Shown piece after piece: positions 34,423 through 47,717 of a stretch of 64,000 nucleotides of DNA (position 1 is its first letter; each line of letters starts with the position of its first letter). Source of the stretch: Entrophospora sp. SA101 (Eukaryota; Glomeromycota; Glomeromycetes; Entrophosporales; Entrophosporaceae). A program made the position numbers and the translations under genes. The DNA lies in the NCBI GenBank assembly GCA_958430865.1, contig CAUDNR010001112.1:139723-203722 (forward strand), in the 5' to 3' direction. Under the pieces are notes generated by a model. The model saw nothing but the letters and a program-made list of their open reading frames with translations. It was not told where the DNA came from and searched no databases.

Positions 34423-37400
34423 GTTGAAACTTGTCATTTTATTACATATTAAATTATTTATTATTTTTTTTATTTATTGGCTACTATATTTCTATATTTT
34501 GAGAAATGAAATTATATTTAATAATGATATTATATAAGGTAATAACTTCTCACAATTATCATACCCTTGGATTTTTTTTATTATTTTGAAATTTGGATGT
34601 CAAATACGCAACATTAAAATAATGATTTTTTGAGAAGAAAATAAATGTAATTTTAATTGACGAGTTGAAGTGATGACTTATCAATATATCATGTAATATA
34701 TACATATAATATATAAATAATTTATTAACATATTAAATAAAAATATATTAAAAATTTTAAATTTAATACACGTATCTGAATCATTTAATATAATAAAAAT
34801 TAGATCTATATTATTAAATAAAAAGCCAATATCTAAATCATTTCAACTTTTTGAACCACTATCGCAGTCAACTTCCAGAAGAGGTTCCCCATTCTCCAGA
34901 TTTGGTTGTCCCAAATGATTCCTTCCTCCAGAAATACACAACAATGACACAAACTACAGTAGATTGATTGCAAACTCCTGATCTTATTTGGAGGCTCTGA
35001 TCTGGAAGCTTTGATGTTTTCCCCATGGGAAAAGGCATTATGAGTACATTAAAAAACACCTAGAACTACAGCCTTCAATATATAGCTAGGTTCTGGCCGC
35101 ATTGATCATACTTGATGCTCAAGAAAAGAAGAAATTTTCAAAATCAGAACCAGATACTGGCCACCAGAAACATGAACTGTGAGAAACATCCAATCTGAAA
35201 CAACTTGATTTTTAGAAGTTCTTATGGCATTCGCAAAATCCTGGACGAGTCAAAAACACGAATTTGAGAATTGCATCCCTTTTTCAAGAAGAAATAGGTG
35301 TGTACAGACTTTCTCAGATCTTCTACACATTGATGATGGCCAAAGACATCTACCTGCACTACCAATAATTTTTTCAATTTGTCAACATTTTTGGCATCCT
35401 TTTTTCAACATTACTTTTCTTGATGTAAAATATAATTTCGCATCAATGGCAGTGTAATATCATGTAAACATTTCTAATTTCTAAACGAATTTATTTCAAA
35501 ATAAATTTATGTGCCCGTTTTTGAAATGAAAATTTTTTTTGAAACAAATGTCTGGAATAAATTGTGGAATGACCCTGGGATGGTGGTGAATTAGGGCAAA
35601 TGGAAGCATTTCTTCAATGTGACGAATTTCAAAACCACATCCACAGCTTTACCTATATCAGGGAACTTTTGAGCTTAAGAATCCTTCTATGTTTATATGA
35701 TACAAATTACAGAATTTTTATTTCGAACCACATTAAAAATCAATATGCAATTATACAAATTTATCAAATTTATATTACTGGAATAATAGCAATAAAGTTT
35801 ATTTTAATACAATCAAATTTAACTATTACAGTCATCAATATATCATTATATACTTTTATATCACTATTCTCATTGTCCTTTTTTTACAAATCTTCAATTC
35901 CATGTTCAAATGCTGATTCATTACCATCTGAATCTGTAACATAACCTTTACCAAGTTCTTCTTGCCTTGACAGACCTGGTAATATCTGCAATTATTATTT
36001 GTGAATTATTTATACAATCCTATAAAGTAAAAATAGAAAATAATTAGTAATAATATATATACGGTATATTATGTTAATTACTTGTAAGTATCATGCAAAA
36101 ATAATTATTTATATATAATAGCGTTCCCGCAAATTTTGGTATTAATTATAATGTCGATCAATAACCGATAAAAATTTGCACAAACGGTGAAAACGCTCAA
36201 CGAATAATTAAATGAGAATATTAAAACTTTCGTTGATGCATTTGAAATATATTTGCAACATTATCTTGATCTTTCGAATCATCCATTATTACTATTCCTA
36301 TTTCAGCATTAGTTGGTTCAGTAATCGTAACGATAGGAACTAGGCGAACACTGGAGGAGACATCTTTCTTTTGTTATCTATTTGCTGCATAATAAAAGTA
36401 AAGTAATAAAGTTTTGCTCGAGTTACTATTCATAAATTCGTAATACATAACACACAACTCAATCTTAATTCAAATTATTCGTTTTATTTCGAATTATTCA
36501 TTTTATTTCGAACTATTCGTTTTATTATTTCGAATTATTCGAATTACTCATTTTATTTGAATTATTAAATTAAATATATAAATAAATATTAAAAAATGAT
36601 TCTTTCCTGTGATTGAAAGGTCATTTTAGAAAAGTTTGGAAAGGTGGCTTCATGAACCCATTATAATTATTGAAAATATTGAAAAAAAAAATATTAGATA
36701 TTATGATATTTTAATTAATTTATTATCTTTCACTATTATGGTGGATCTTTTGAGAATTTACTTCTAGTTCATCTATTATTATAATTGATACTAAGGTTTC
36801 CAGTCCTCTTTGTAGCCAACAAAATTAATTTTTTATAGACCAACTATTTTTATTAATGCCAAAATTGGGCAAAATTATTTTTAAATTTATGTTCATTTTT
36901 ATAAAAGCCCAAACCATTCCCAAAGCTTTTTTTTTTTTTGAAATAGTTTGAAAGTGGAAATCTTAATTGATATCAAGTGAAAACGTAAAAAAATAGTTTC
37001 ATTATTATTAGTAGTAGCAGCAACATTAGTAGCAGTATCAGTATCAGCATTATAATAACATTCCTTATAGTTATCAGTTAATATTTTTTGGGCAATATCA
37101 ATATATTTCTGCTCCATCCTTGATTCTTCTCATAATATTTCAACTTGATTCTTGGATCTAAAATAAATTTAATGAATAATAAATGAATATTTTTAAAATA
37201 TATATATATTTAAAGAAAATTTACTTGTAAATTTGAATAACATTACTATACATACATAATAACAAGACAAAGGTTCAAAGGTTATATATAACATTTAACC
37301 CGTGTGACCCGCGGGTAAAATTATATTTATGACACGACCCAAACTCTAGTTGTTGTTATTATTAATATCAGTATTAATATTAATCTTCCGAAATGCCGAA

Positions 37401-37478
37401 ATTACATAGTAGTAGAAAATTTTTTATGTAATATAATAAATGCATTGATTAAATTTGATTTTACTATTCTAATTCTCC
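34423..37478. other. Gene-poor stretch
   Basis: No gene is supported. Frames at 35224-35457 and 35600-35944 carry no domain I know. A TTCGAA-type patch lies at 36470-36560 and an Asn/Thr-type trinucleotide patch at about 37000-37060. Confidence 0.4.
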
Positions 37479-37616
37479 TTAACCGACGGATCACTTATGC
37501 CAGGTCAAATTTTGCCAGCATTATGGCAAATTCTAGTAACACTTCCGTGTAATACTGGTCAATTTTGACCTGGCGCAAGTTGCATAAGTTTTCTAATCAA
37601 CACATCAAGATGTTAA
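37479..37616. mobile_element. Palindromic element, possibly a piggyBac-like MITE
   Basis: Arms acttatgccaggtcaaattt (about 37494) and its inverse aattttgacctgg-cgcaa-gttgcataagt (about 37561-37590) pair imperfectly. TTAA occurs at 37479-37482 and 37613-37616, the target of piggyBac elements, but the right TTAA is 20 bp outside the palindrome and TTAA is common in AT-rich DNA. Tentative. Confidence 0.3.
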
Positions 37617-38151
37617 TGTACCATATCTTCTGATCCACTTCTTTGTTATAACGAATATTGATTGATGTAATTCACACACACACACACATATATATACATA
37701 CAGATCCATATTTTATTAAGTAAAATGGGTATGTTTCTAATCTAAAAATGCTCTTTGAAATGAGGTTTTTGGGGTGTGGTAGTTACGTTTATTTATTAAA
37801 ATTTTCATTTACATTGTTAGAAAAAACTCCTCCCAAGTAAGTATCTTTATTATTGTTGTTGTTGTTTTTGTTGTTTGTTATTGTTGTTATTGTTTAGTAA
37901 CAAATGCCGATCATTTCGATTTAATTAAAACAAGTAGGATTTGATTAGACAATTTATAATAATATATTTTTAAATTCAAAATGTGACTGGTTATTCAAAT
38001 TGGGTAATCATAGAACTTATTTTTTATTTATCAATATTCATTTTTAAACAAAATTAAATGATCGTATTAAGAGAAAAGAAAAGAAAAAGGTCGGTAAAGT
38101 TGATAATGATAATGAAGAAGCTGATGAAACTGTAGTAATGATGATAAAAGG

Positions 38152-38182
<31 letters not shown>

Positions 38183-41100
38183 AATAATGTGTTTGTAAAA
38201 TCGTAATTTTTGAATTATCTTATTTATTTTATCAAGTAATAATAGTTCCTGGCGAAAATATTCTTAGTGGATCAGTTTTTAGTAAAAATGTAGTAATTAA
38301 AATTTAACTGATAGTGTATCATAAAATCATCTATTCTCAATAATTAATAATAAGGCGATATTTCATTAAATGACTTATAAAAGAGCATTCTCAAAAATAC
38401 ACATGATGTATTATTCATTTTAACATTAAATTCATTACATTGTAAACATAAGTTTTTTAATAAAAGGATAATTCTAATATTTTGTAAAAAAAACTTTAAA
38501 ATTATATATTCTATCTTGGAAATCGAATTTTCTATTGTCTTTATTTTGGTATTTTATCTACTCCCAACTCACCAGTTTCTGCTCTCCCTTTTGGAACTGC
38601 AAGCATTAAATCAGGAGTGAGCCGATTTTTCTTATCCACATCACCTAGCAAAAATAAGTTGTTTTACTTGTTGTTCATTATATATGCTTGCCGTCTCATT
38701 TTCCAGATTATTTTATTGATCACAAAACCACTACAAATTGTCCTGACATTTTACATTAATGTTAAATGGTTTTGAGTTAAGGATACCGGCTGCAACTTTT
38801 GATGATGGTTGCTACCATCTTTGCGTCATATAAAAATGATTGCAACCACTGGTTGCAACCACCTTTACAACCATTTTGTTTCCTTTTTTGGATTGCGACA
38901 TGGAACACTATTTTGAGTAATTTCCTTTTAAAATGCATCATAAAACTGAATGTTTTGCAATTGCATTATTGGGATACATCCATCCACCCACAAATTATGT
39001 CTCAATTATTGGAGAAAATGGAATTACTGTGATATCCCACAATCAATTTATTATCATCTATTACTTTTTTCTTAGTAAAAATTTAAATTAGTTTACTTTT
39101 ATCAATATTAAAAAGAGTTTCACTTTTATTATCATCTTTGTTATATTTATTTTTCGTTTTGCCAATTCTTTTTTGATGCCATCCTTGGACCATTCATCAA
39201 TTTGGGAATAAAATAAATTATGAACAATAATAATCTTACCTTTACTTGGCAATGGAATGCTAATTAAAATTTAGGCACAGTAGATTCAGAAGTTGTGTGA
39301 TTTGGTTTCGCAAAATCTTTGTCCATTTAAAGCATTTTTAGCATCTTTTGGCGAAGAAATATTTCATTCACCAAATTTTGGTAAATAGCATGCATATATA
39401 TGACCAGATAAGCCATCTTTTATTGTCCAAGAAAAATATGACCAAGTGGAAATTCCTTCTAAGGTTGATGCTAATTTTCCACCAGGATTAAATTTATATT
39501 AAAAAGAGAATTATTTTTAATTCGAAATTGTATTATTTATATGCAAGCCATACTAAAATATACAATAAATAAAATCCGGTTGCTATAATTCTAACCAGTT
39601 TTTTTTAAAATACGATTTTGGGGCCCTGACAAAGGACTGATATAGACAGCAGAAATGGGTCAAATTTTTCTGCAATCTTTTTTTTTTTTTTTTGGGGCAA
39701 AATAATACATTATTTTAATTTTAGATCTCAAGAACCCAAGACAATGGCATTCATGATTTTACTTAAACATAATTAATCTTGTTGGAATTGTTGCTTGGTA
39801 CGTTCTGAAGAAAATATGTTATTTTTATTTCTTTCCTTAAGTAATATTTAATTTACATACATTATGTAGTTATGTTCGCCATAAGGCTTTGTTATCATAA
39901 TAACAAGCAAACAATCGAATAGTGTGAGAATTGACCAAGATTTGTTTTGGATAATTATATATTAAATTTAAGAAACCATTGAGGTACACTTTAGGCAATT
40001 TAGAAATACCAAAAAACGAATCAATATATGACATTTTACATTGGAGATTTATAGATATTGAAAAATTACTTTGGGTCTCAAATACATGTATTTTAAAATT
40101 ATCATGTTCCTTGGACATAAAGGCTAATCCGACCTGACAATCTAAGGATACGATGATGCAATCAAAATTCAGAGGGTTGCGTGGCTCTGAATTTTATTAA
40201 ATGGCATTATCCTCAAAGAGGTCATTGAACCCTCTTACTTGTTGGAGCCTCAAACGTTTCAGTAGTTCTTCAAATGATGTAGACATATTATACAGAAGAA
40301 AGTGCTTACATGTTTGTAGAAAAGGAAATTTTATTAAACCTGATACCCAAGTTCAATATGTTAGGTTTAATATCATTCATTTTATTTTTCAGAAATGGGG
40401 TTTCTTTTCTTTCTTTTGCATGGCCTTGGTATCATTACTTGGGTGATGCACTTTATTTATTTAGTAAAGACTAAGCCACAATAATTATTGACAAAAACGG
40501 GGGAATATACACTTATCATACGCTCTTGCATGAATTATTGACAAAAACAGGAGATTCGCGGATAATCCACATGCGTTTTTTTATTGTTTTCCTGATGTAA
40601 AAAGAAAATTATTTACTTTCAAAATGTTACACGCAATGTACTTTAAAATAATTTCCAAAAAAAAAAATTTCAACAGAGATTTGAGAGATTGGAATTCCGA
40701 AAATTTTTAACAATATCTTTTTAAGTTATTATGATGAATATTCTGTCTATTGTAACCTCTAAAAATTTGTTTTTTCCTCCAAAAAAGATTACAATAACCA
40801 TTTTTTATTAAAACAATTTCAAAGAAAACGTTATTTTGAAATATTGAAAAAACTACTTGTGCTACATAACAAAAAATCGAGTCAGGGTCCAAGAACATAC
40901 TATTGACAGGAATAGCGGACGGCTAAAATGAATTTTAAGCAAATACGCGTCTACTATCATTTTGCAAATTCTGGCCGACCAAACGAAAAAACAGAGGGTG
41001 GGTTGGTGTACAAATTCATCACCTTTAACATTTTAAAATGTATAGCATTTTCAAAAAAAAGAATATAATTTATATATATTAATATAGAATTTATTTTTGG

Positions 41101-41829
41101 AAACTAGAATATGATTCGTGAGCGTGACTTTGTCACTTTTGTGAAAGAAATTTTGTTGAAATTTCATATAATTGGTAAATAACACCACAGTAAAGTTTAT
41201 TAAATAGAAGTTTTTAATAGTAGGCTGAACGAGTACATCATTTTTAACATATTCTTGGCTTAAATAAATAAACTCAATATTAATGGAATAAAGGAAAATA
41301 TTGAATTATTATTTATAATGGTAAAGGAGTTGAGGCTTTTTCTTTTAAACAATTATATTATTTTAATCATTGATCGATTTGCAATGAAAGCATCTTTGTC
41401 TAATGAAACTATTTGAGGATTTATCCAAAAAGTACTTCTACTTGGAGCAACATATATATACTTGACCTAGGAGAGCATGCGATAATCCAATGAGACTAAA
41501 ATTGATGGAAGGCTTATACCTTATGTTCTGTGTGTTGTAAGGGAAAAAGCATTTTTTTAAAGGGAATTATACAGTTCCATCATATCAGAAAAACAACTCT
41601 TGACTAAATTTCCAAGAAAGATATCTATCTAAAACTATACCAAAGTTCCTTTTTCTATCATATTGTCATTAATGTACATTACACGTACACCTTGTTGTGA
41701 TCTAGGAGAATGAGGCGAGTTTGTTTATTTTTATTGTTGTCAGGTTTTGTGATTAATTATAATATCAATTACATATCCAAAAATTTGTAAGTAACATATT
41801 ACACACCATCATATTAAATCTTTCGAAAA
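37617..41829. other. Gene-poor stretch with microsatellites and broken frames
   Basis: Contains GTT/TTG repeats (about 37850-37900), an in-frame (AAC)n run at 38152-38180 within a Lys/Asp/Asn-rich open stretch from about 38056 to 38205, and minus-strand text at about 39130-39500 (KGKIIIVHNLFYSQIDEWSK) that looks formerly coding but unplaced. A poly-T/G tract is near 39678. From about 41270 to 41600 the sequence resembles parts of duplication block B at lower identity. No intact gene. Confidence 0.4.
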
Positions 41830-42382
41830 GCCAACTATATTGATTGAGTCTAGTATTCGTTCAAATGTTTTTTGCTGGTTTAATTCATTTAGTTTTTGGG
41901 TTAAAGGCCTATGAATTTCCTCAGTTAAATTTCCAAACCACTTTCTGACAAAAGTAATCATTATTTTGTCTCTTCCAAACTGATGATTTATAAACTGGTA
42001 AACCTGTTACATAAGGTGGTAATTGAGCCAAGTCGCCAATTATGATTACACACAAGTTTCCAAAAGCAATTAATTGTATTATTGTAAACGTTTTTGATGT
42101 GAATATAAATATGCAGTAGATACCATTGAAATCTCATCAATGGCTATCGCGTCAAATTTTTAGAGTTCTTGAAAAATATTCGAATTAAAGAATGCAAGTG
42201 TTTATATCCGTTTATATCCACTAACATTTTCTAACACGTGTAACGCAGAACGTATGGTTTTTCCACTAATGTTTAAAATAGCTATTGCTGTTGGAGCCAA
42301 TAATAAAAAAAATTTTCTTGCATAATAATTCATCAATAATAAAATTTGTTACGTAAAAATTACTTGTTCCAGCTGATCCTGT
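41830..42382 (-). pseudogene. PIF1-like helicase pseudogene
   Basis: The minus strand keeps the order of PIF1 helicase motifs in shifting frames. Motif I region GSAGTSNFYVTNFIIDELL has the P-loop GTGKS lost (SNF in place of GKS). Then come an 'APTAIAILNISGKTI' block, Walker B as AIDEISMVS, and GDLAQLPP (motif III). PIF1-like helicases of this kind are abundant in Glomeromycete genomes, both free and inside Helitron elements. No Rep/HUH motif was seen nearby, so Helitron origin is only possible. Several stops and frameshifts make it non-functional. Confidence 0.7.
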
Positions 42383-43449
42383 ATATAATAATAATAAAAA
42401 ATGATATTTGTTATTTTGTTTTGAGGTCCTAAAATGAATTTTTATCATTGGATAAAAATTTTTATTATAAATAACTCGGTTTGATAATTTTTATATGCAT
42501 TTTTCATTTACACATCTATCCATATATCATCTATATATACATTTACACAATATTTCCCTATTCAAAGTTTTTTTTATGCGATCGAACTCTAATAATACAT
42601 ACAAAATGTGATATAAAATATAAAAAGAAGGTGATAAATGATCTAAGCTTTTTTATTAATATTTAGAGAATTTTTTGGTATCACAAAAATTGTTTATATA
42701 TGCAGACTGCAACAAACAAAGTGAACATTTAGTCACAAGGAAAACTTCAGGGTTTAAAATCACTGATATAATGTGATTGTGAAATATAAAGAAAACGTTG
42801 TTTTTAAAACCACTTAACAACACAATATTTTAAAGTAAACATCCAAAATTAATGGGGGTGTTTGGACACAAAATCCTGATTGGCTAGTTTGAATTTCATT
42901 CGGTCATATTAATATGAATCATGGCAACAATAAACAATTTTACGATTATCCGTTTCATAACTGCACTACAAACGAACTTCTTTTTTTAAAAAAAGATTTA
43001 CTAGAACTCTTTTGCAGATTATTAATCAGATTTTTATTTGACTTTTCACTCCACTATAAAACTTATCAAAGGTAACTATAATATCAATCAATTATTGAAC
43101 AAAAATATTTGGAGGTTGAAGAACTGTAAACAATTATGTGATAAGAAAAAAAACTGAACAGTATTCAGTTTTTTTCATTTAATAAAATGGTAACTGAAAT
43201 TCACGAATTACTTGGAAAAGGAATCGCTGCCTTCACTATAAAAAGCTTCTAAGGAAAAGACGATAGAAGCGATTCAGGAATGGCTAATAAGACAAAGAAA
43301 AAAAAGACATGAGTAAAGACAATGAAGAAGGAGAAATTAATGATATTAATAATCATAGCAATAATAACAACAATAATGAAAGTGTAGTGTACATAGGCAA
43401 CCCGTTAAACCAAAGGCAATTGTACAGGAACTTTTCTTCGGATTAACAG
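42383..43449. other. Intergenic, nothing certain
   Basis: Contains gggtgtttggacacaaaatcctgattggcta near 42853, similar to 757-800, which may mark an end of one repeat family. An Asn/Asp-rich open patch at 43310-43400 is not interpretable. Confidence 0.35.
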
Positions 43450-43830
43450 AGTTTTTTATAATCCAAAGTTATTATTAGAGTCATAAATTAATTCGGATAA
43501 ACGAGGTAATAAATCTAAAAATTTAGGATTTAGAATTTCCTTTATCCATTTTCTGGCAATGAATTGATTTGGATTCAATGATAAAAAATAATCGCTCTTT
43601 TTTAGAATTTCAGAAACAGTAGATTTGCTGACATTATATTTAGATGCAAGCTGGTTATTTTTTTATGTTTGGTCTTTATTTTTTTCGATGCATATTTATA
43701 TTTTTTTGTGAGATTGTTATAGGCGTATGTTTTCTTTTTGATACCCCAACTTCTTTTCAGTAGATTTTTTTCCTCTTGTTTGCACTAGAGGAAAATTTTT
43801 GCTGAATCCCATCTACAAAAATTCTTCATG
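43450..43830 (-). pseudogene. Tigger/CENP-B-type transposase N-terminal fragment
   Basis: One minus-strand frame reads LASKYNVSKSTVSEILKKSD followed by LSLNPNQFIARKWIKE. This is the helix-turn-helix (psq/CENP-B) DNA-binding region of pogo/Tigger transposases ('LA..F.VSkStVs.Ilk'). Upstream a Lys-rich frame (KRRKKSTEKKLGYQKENIRL) is separated from it by stops. The DDE catalytic domain is missing. Confidence 0.55.
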
Positions 43831-43886
43831 ACTATTAAATTTCTATAAAATAGTTTTTCGTGCAACATGTACAAAAATTAATAACC

Positions 43887-44196
43887 AGGGTGTGATCGAA
43901 TTAAGCATTAAGGACAAAATCTATGAACAAATATACTAACAAGCGTTTATTAATTATTCAATAGTTTATATAAGATCTATGAACAAAATATTCTAACGAA
44001 CATTTATCAATTTGTGTAGGAGTAATCGAAGTAAGCTTTAAGGACAAGATCTATGAACAAAATATAATAACAAACGTTTTATTAATTATTCAATAGTCTG
44101 TATAGGAGTGATTGAAGTAAGCGTTAATGGCAAGATCTATGAAGCTTGCGAAGCAAGTTTTACAAAAATAAATGTTTTATCAATTATTCAATAGTT
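43887..44196. repeat. Imperfect tandem repeat, units of about 85-90 bp
   Basis: Units share gtgat-y-gaa-g-taagc-tta-g-caagatctatgaacaaaat, then acaaacgttt-attaattattcaatag. Three nearly whole units (from about 43890, 44013 and 44101) and one partial (about 43973) are seen, with 10-20 percent divergence by eye. Confidence 0.7.
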
Positions 44197-44577
44197 ATTT
44201 ATTTATGTATATAAATTTCTTTTATTTTAACTTATATTTAATAACATCACTATGACAAATAATTAAATGAATAAAGTCAGAGATAGAACACCTTTTAATT
44301 TAATCATCATTGTTGCTTGTTTATTATTCTAATCATTATTTATGTATATAGGTAAAGAAAAACTTTAATGTCTATTTATTTATTATATTACTTTTAAAAT
44401 AAATGATTTTACTATAAAAGACATACCTAAGTGATCAAAAATCTACAAATATTCATCATAATGTAATATTTGGACATTTACTTCTACTTATACTTGCGAT
44501 TGGACGCGTCAAACAAAATTTTACATATATGAATATAAAGGCAAAATTTGACTTTGAGAGTCAGATTATTTTCGGTT

Positions 44578-44760
44578 TTATTAACAACCTGCTTTAAAAA
44601 TTTTCTTAAAGCAGATACATATGATAAAGAAGTTATTACCTCAGATTTGGCGGTGGTTGCTACACAGCAAGGGTACTAAATGGGGATTAGAAGTCACTTG
44701 ATTGTAAAATTTTACTATGTTTTACTATGATCTGCAGTAGTGATAGTAGTTTTTCGGAAA
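44578..44760. repeat. Dispersed repeat, partner at 60308-60470
   Basis: Both start ttta-ttaacaacctgcttta and share tagatacatatgataaag, ttgctacacagcaagggta and ttttactatga, differing at roughly one base in six or seven. The partner begins immediately after the assembly gap. Confidence 0.75.
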
Positions 44761-46691
44761 ATGGCAACAAGGTTACAAAAAAAGATTAACGATTTGGATA
44801 GAATTCTAAAAGAAAAAAACATAACTTATTAAAGAAAGACAAAAATTTTAAACCAATGAATATAAGCTACATTAAGTGGAAAAAATATGTGAGGATCTTG
44901 AAATCAGTAAAGAAGAATATAAATCATATTTGGTAAATATAAATATATTTGTATTATCAAAATTTTAATGATCTGTTTATTCATTGATTTAATATAAATT
45001 ATTTGTTATATATATGTAGATGGAAATCAGAACTATAATGAAATATTTCAAAGTTGATATAGATGTTTCTTATAACAGACAAGACACCATCTTAATTGCT
45101 AAAATTGTTAATAAGGTATATAAATTACATATTCTGACTAGATTTGTTTACGAAAATTTATTAAAAAAATATTTGCATTTAGTTCATTACATGAAATCCT
45201 GATGCAAATGTTAGTCTCAACAATTGACCAGTAAAGGAGTTGGTTAAGAAATGCATACAACATCAAAGTAAAATATCTAATTAAATTTTGATTTTCACAC
45301 TTGGTGCACATTCAATGAAGGAAAAAATGGTTGTGCTAACATCTTTATTTAAAAATTTTTAATGCAAATTAAGGAGATTATTTTTTATATTGGTAAAAAT
45401 AAAAACAACAATAAAAGTAAGATAGAATTAAATATTCGTCATGGATATAATAATTACTTTGAATAATATTAATTATATCCCTTAAACGAACGATCAAAGT
45501 ATTCTTTAGTAGTAACACAAAATAATTTTTTGATCACGATCTTGCATTCTTATTGGCCAATTTAACGATCTGCAAAGTAAAAGTAGTCAATCGACCAACT
45601 TTTAAGGAAGATTTTACGAAAACCACAAGGATAACAACCGAATTTTTATTCACAGATCAATCAGCTGAATTGCAAAGATTATTTTCGTATTAGGAAGTGA
45701 AAAAGTTTTTTATAACAGAAAAAAAATTTCGGCTATCAATAGCCGAAAAACCGTTTAAGGGATATACTATTAGTATTAGATAATAATGAAAATGAAGATG
45801 ATATTGATGAAATTTATAATGTTAAAATGAAAGTATCATTGATGACGATGATTATGAAACTTATAACGATGTTGAAGATGACACCATTGATGATAATAAT
45901 AATGATGTAAATGTAATTGATACTGAAGATGAAGATAATACAAGTAACATATTTATTTATTTATTTATTCATTTATTCATTTATGGTGTGAGCAACATTA
46001 TTACTTTAAAGGAAAAAAAACAACCAATAAACTTTATTAGGTAATAATAATGTCAATAAAAAAAATAATAAAGATATTATTTTCATTAATTTACTTGTTA
46101 TTATAATTTCTGATCAATTGGCTATGTGATGTTTATTATTATATTTTTAAAAAATTTATATCATATATATATTAATAAAGATATATATATATATAAGAAC
46201 GTGTTTAACACATTAATTCCCGCATTATGTAAATTTATTTTCGTATAGATAATAAAGCTAACCAATAGAAACTGATGAACAAATTGATTCAAACAATTTC
46301 GATTCGATCAATGTTAATCCTCCTAAATTAAGAAGTACACTAATAAAAAAATAATTTATAAAGAATAAGTGAGAATTGATTTCAAAATTTTGGAGGTGAA
46401 AATACAGTCAAATGGTTAAATATGAAATTGGTATTTTTTTTGCCTTGTGTTTACTCGTCGACTCCAATATGATCTCAAACTCTAGAAGATTGACAAATGA
46501 CCTAATTTTTGGTCAAATAAAAAATATCTAAAACACTACAAGATGAATTAAGCAACATTTATTCTTAGAATCTATTTTTATGTTTAATTTTTGATGAATC
46601 AAATCATTAAAATACAAGATAATGAAAAAGCAATAAAAGTGATTATTGGAAAATTATTTAAAAACATTATTTATGTGATTTTTCGTTTAAT
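44761..46691. other. Gene-poor stretch
   Basis: Short coding-like relics only: a coiled-coil-like frame at 44760-44830 (RLQKKINDLDRILKEKN) and an Asp/Glu-rich stretch at 45780-45950 broken by one frameshift. Tetranucleotide TTTA repeats lie near 45955-45985. No supported gene. Confidence 0.35.
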
Positions 46692-47132
46692 TTAATCACT
46701 ATTGTAAGTTGGAATTATTAAATGTTTAGAAACCCCATGTTTAGAAACTTTGTGTGAATGGATTTCACTTTCTTCAACTTGTATAATTGTTTCGTTTGTT
46801 TCTTTTAATATTTTATTTACGTTGTATAAATGAATTATTAACATTACCATTTTCTTACGAAACAATTCGTCACTGTCTTCATTGATTGGGATTTCCAAAC
46901 ACTTTAATCTCCTAACACGATGTAATGGAAAGTATTTTCTATCTACTATTAATATTTCTAACATGAAGTCTAAAAAAATATATTAATATTAAAAAAGGTT
47001 AAGAATTAAAAAATGGTCGAAGTAAATAATATTATACTTGCTATATATATTGTAAGAGAATTGTTGGTATTTTTTTCCAGTTTAAAAGTTCCTCATTTTC
47101 CAAATTCCCATGATTTATTATTTTATCAAAAG

Positions 47133-47277
47133 CAGGGTTGGCAAATTGACTGGTCCATTGAGAACTGATGGACTTTGAGCTGGTCCATTGCCATTAATAA
47201 AATACTAAATATAGTTAAAATGTTACACTAATGGACCATCAATGGACCACCAATGGACCACACATTCACCAACCCTG
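47133..47277. mobile_element. hAT-type MITE, copy 1 (145 bp), perfect 8-bp TSD
   Basis: Ends CAGGGTTGG...CCAACCCTG; the octamer atcaaaag flanks it on both sides (47125-47132 and 47278-47285). The interior carries several TGGACCA/TGGTCCA words in both senses. It is related to 48809-48961, in opposite orientation. Removing it and one octamer makes the surrounding minus-strand frame continuous. Confidence 0.9.
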
Positions 47278-47717
47278 ATCAAAAGAATCTTTTGAAAATT
47301 TTAATAATTTTAGATGATTGCTGCAGATATGATCAACAGTGACAGGACCTTTTTCCCTAGGACCATACAATATTTCTGAAAAAAAAATCCATAAATAAAT
47401 GTTCTTCCATTTATATAGCCATGTATATCGGGTTTTCTACTTGGTCTGGATAAAGATCTGTTTTGCTCCTTTGTGGCCATACTTATGTTGTAATCCCTAT
47501 AAAAAATTTTTTTTTAAAATAGCAATTTTTTTAAAATCATTATAATTTATAATGAACAACTCACCATTGGTAGGATAATCTATATAAATCCCAAAATACA
47601 AAATTTTTAATGGGTGCAACCACATCATGTGACCAAGTTGCTTCCAATATATTTTCATGAGTTTTATACTGCGAGCGTGCAATCCGAGTTTCCTATTTAA
47701 TAGGTTATTTGTAGCTC

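Noticed and set aside
35224..35457. 77-aa plus frame with a Phe/His-rich sequence
   Set aside because: ATG present but no homology recognised and no neighbouring exons; not enough to call a gene.
43887..44196. Considered as a CRISPR-like array
   Set aside because: Eukaryotic context, units continuous without unique spacers, and divergence too high.
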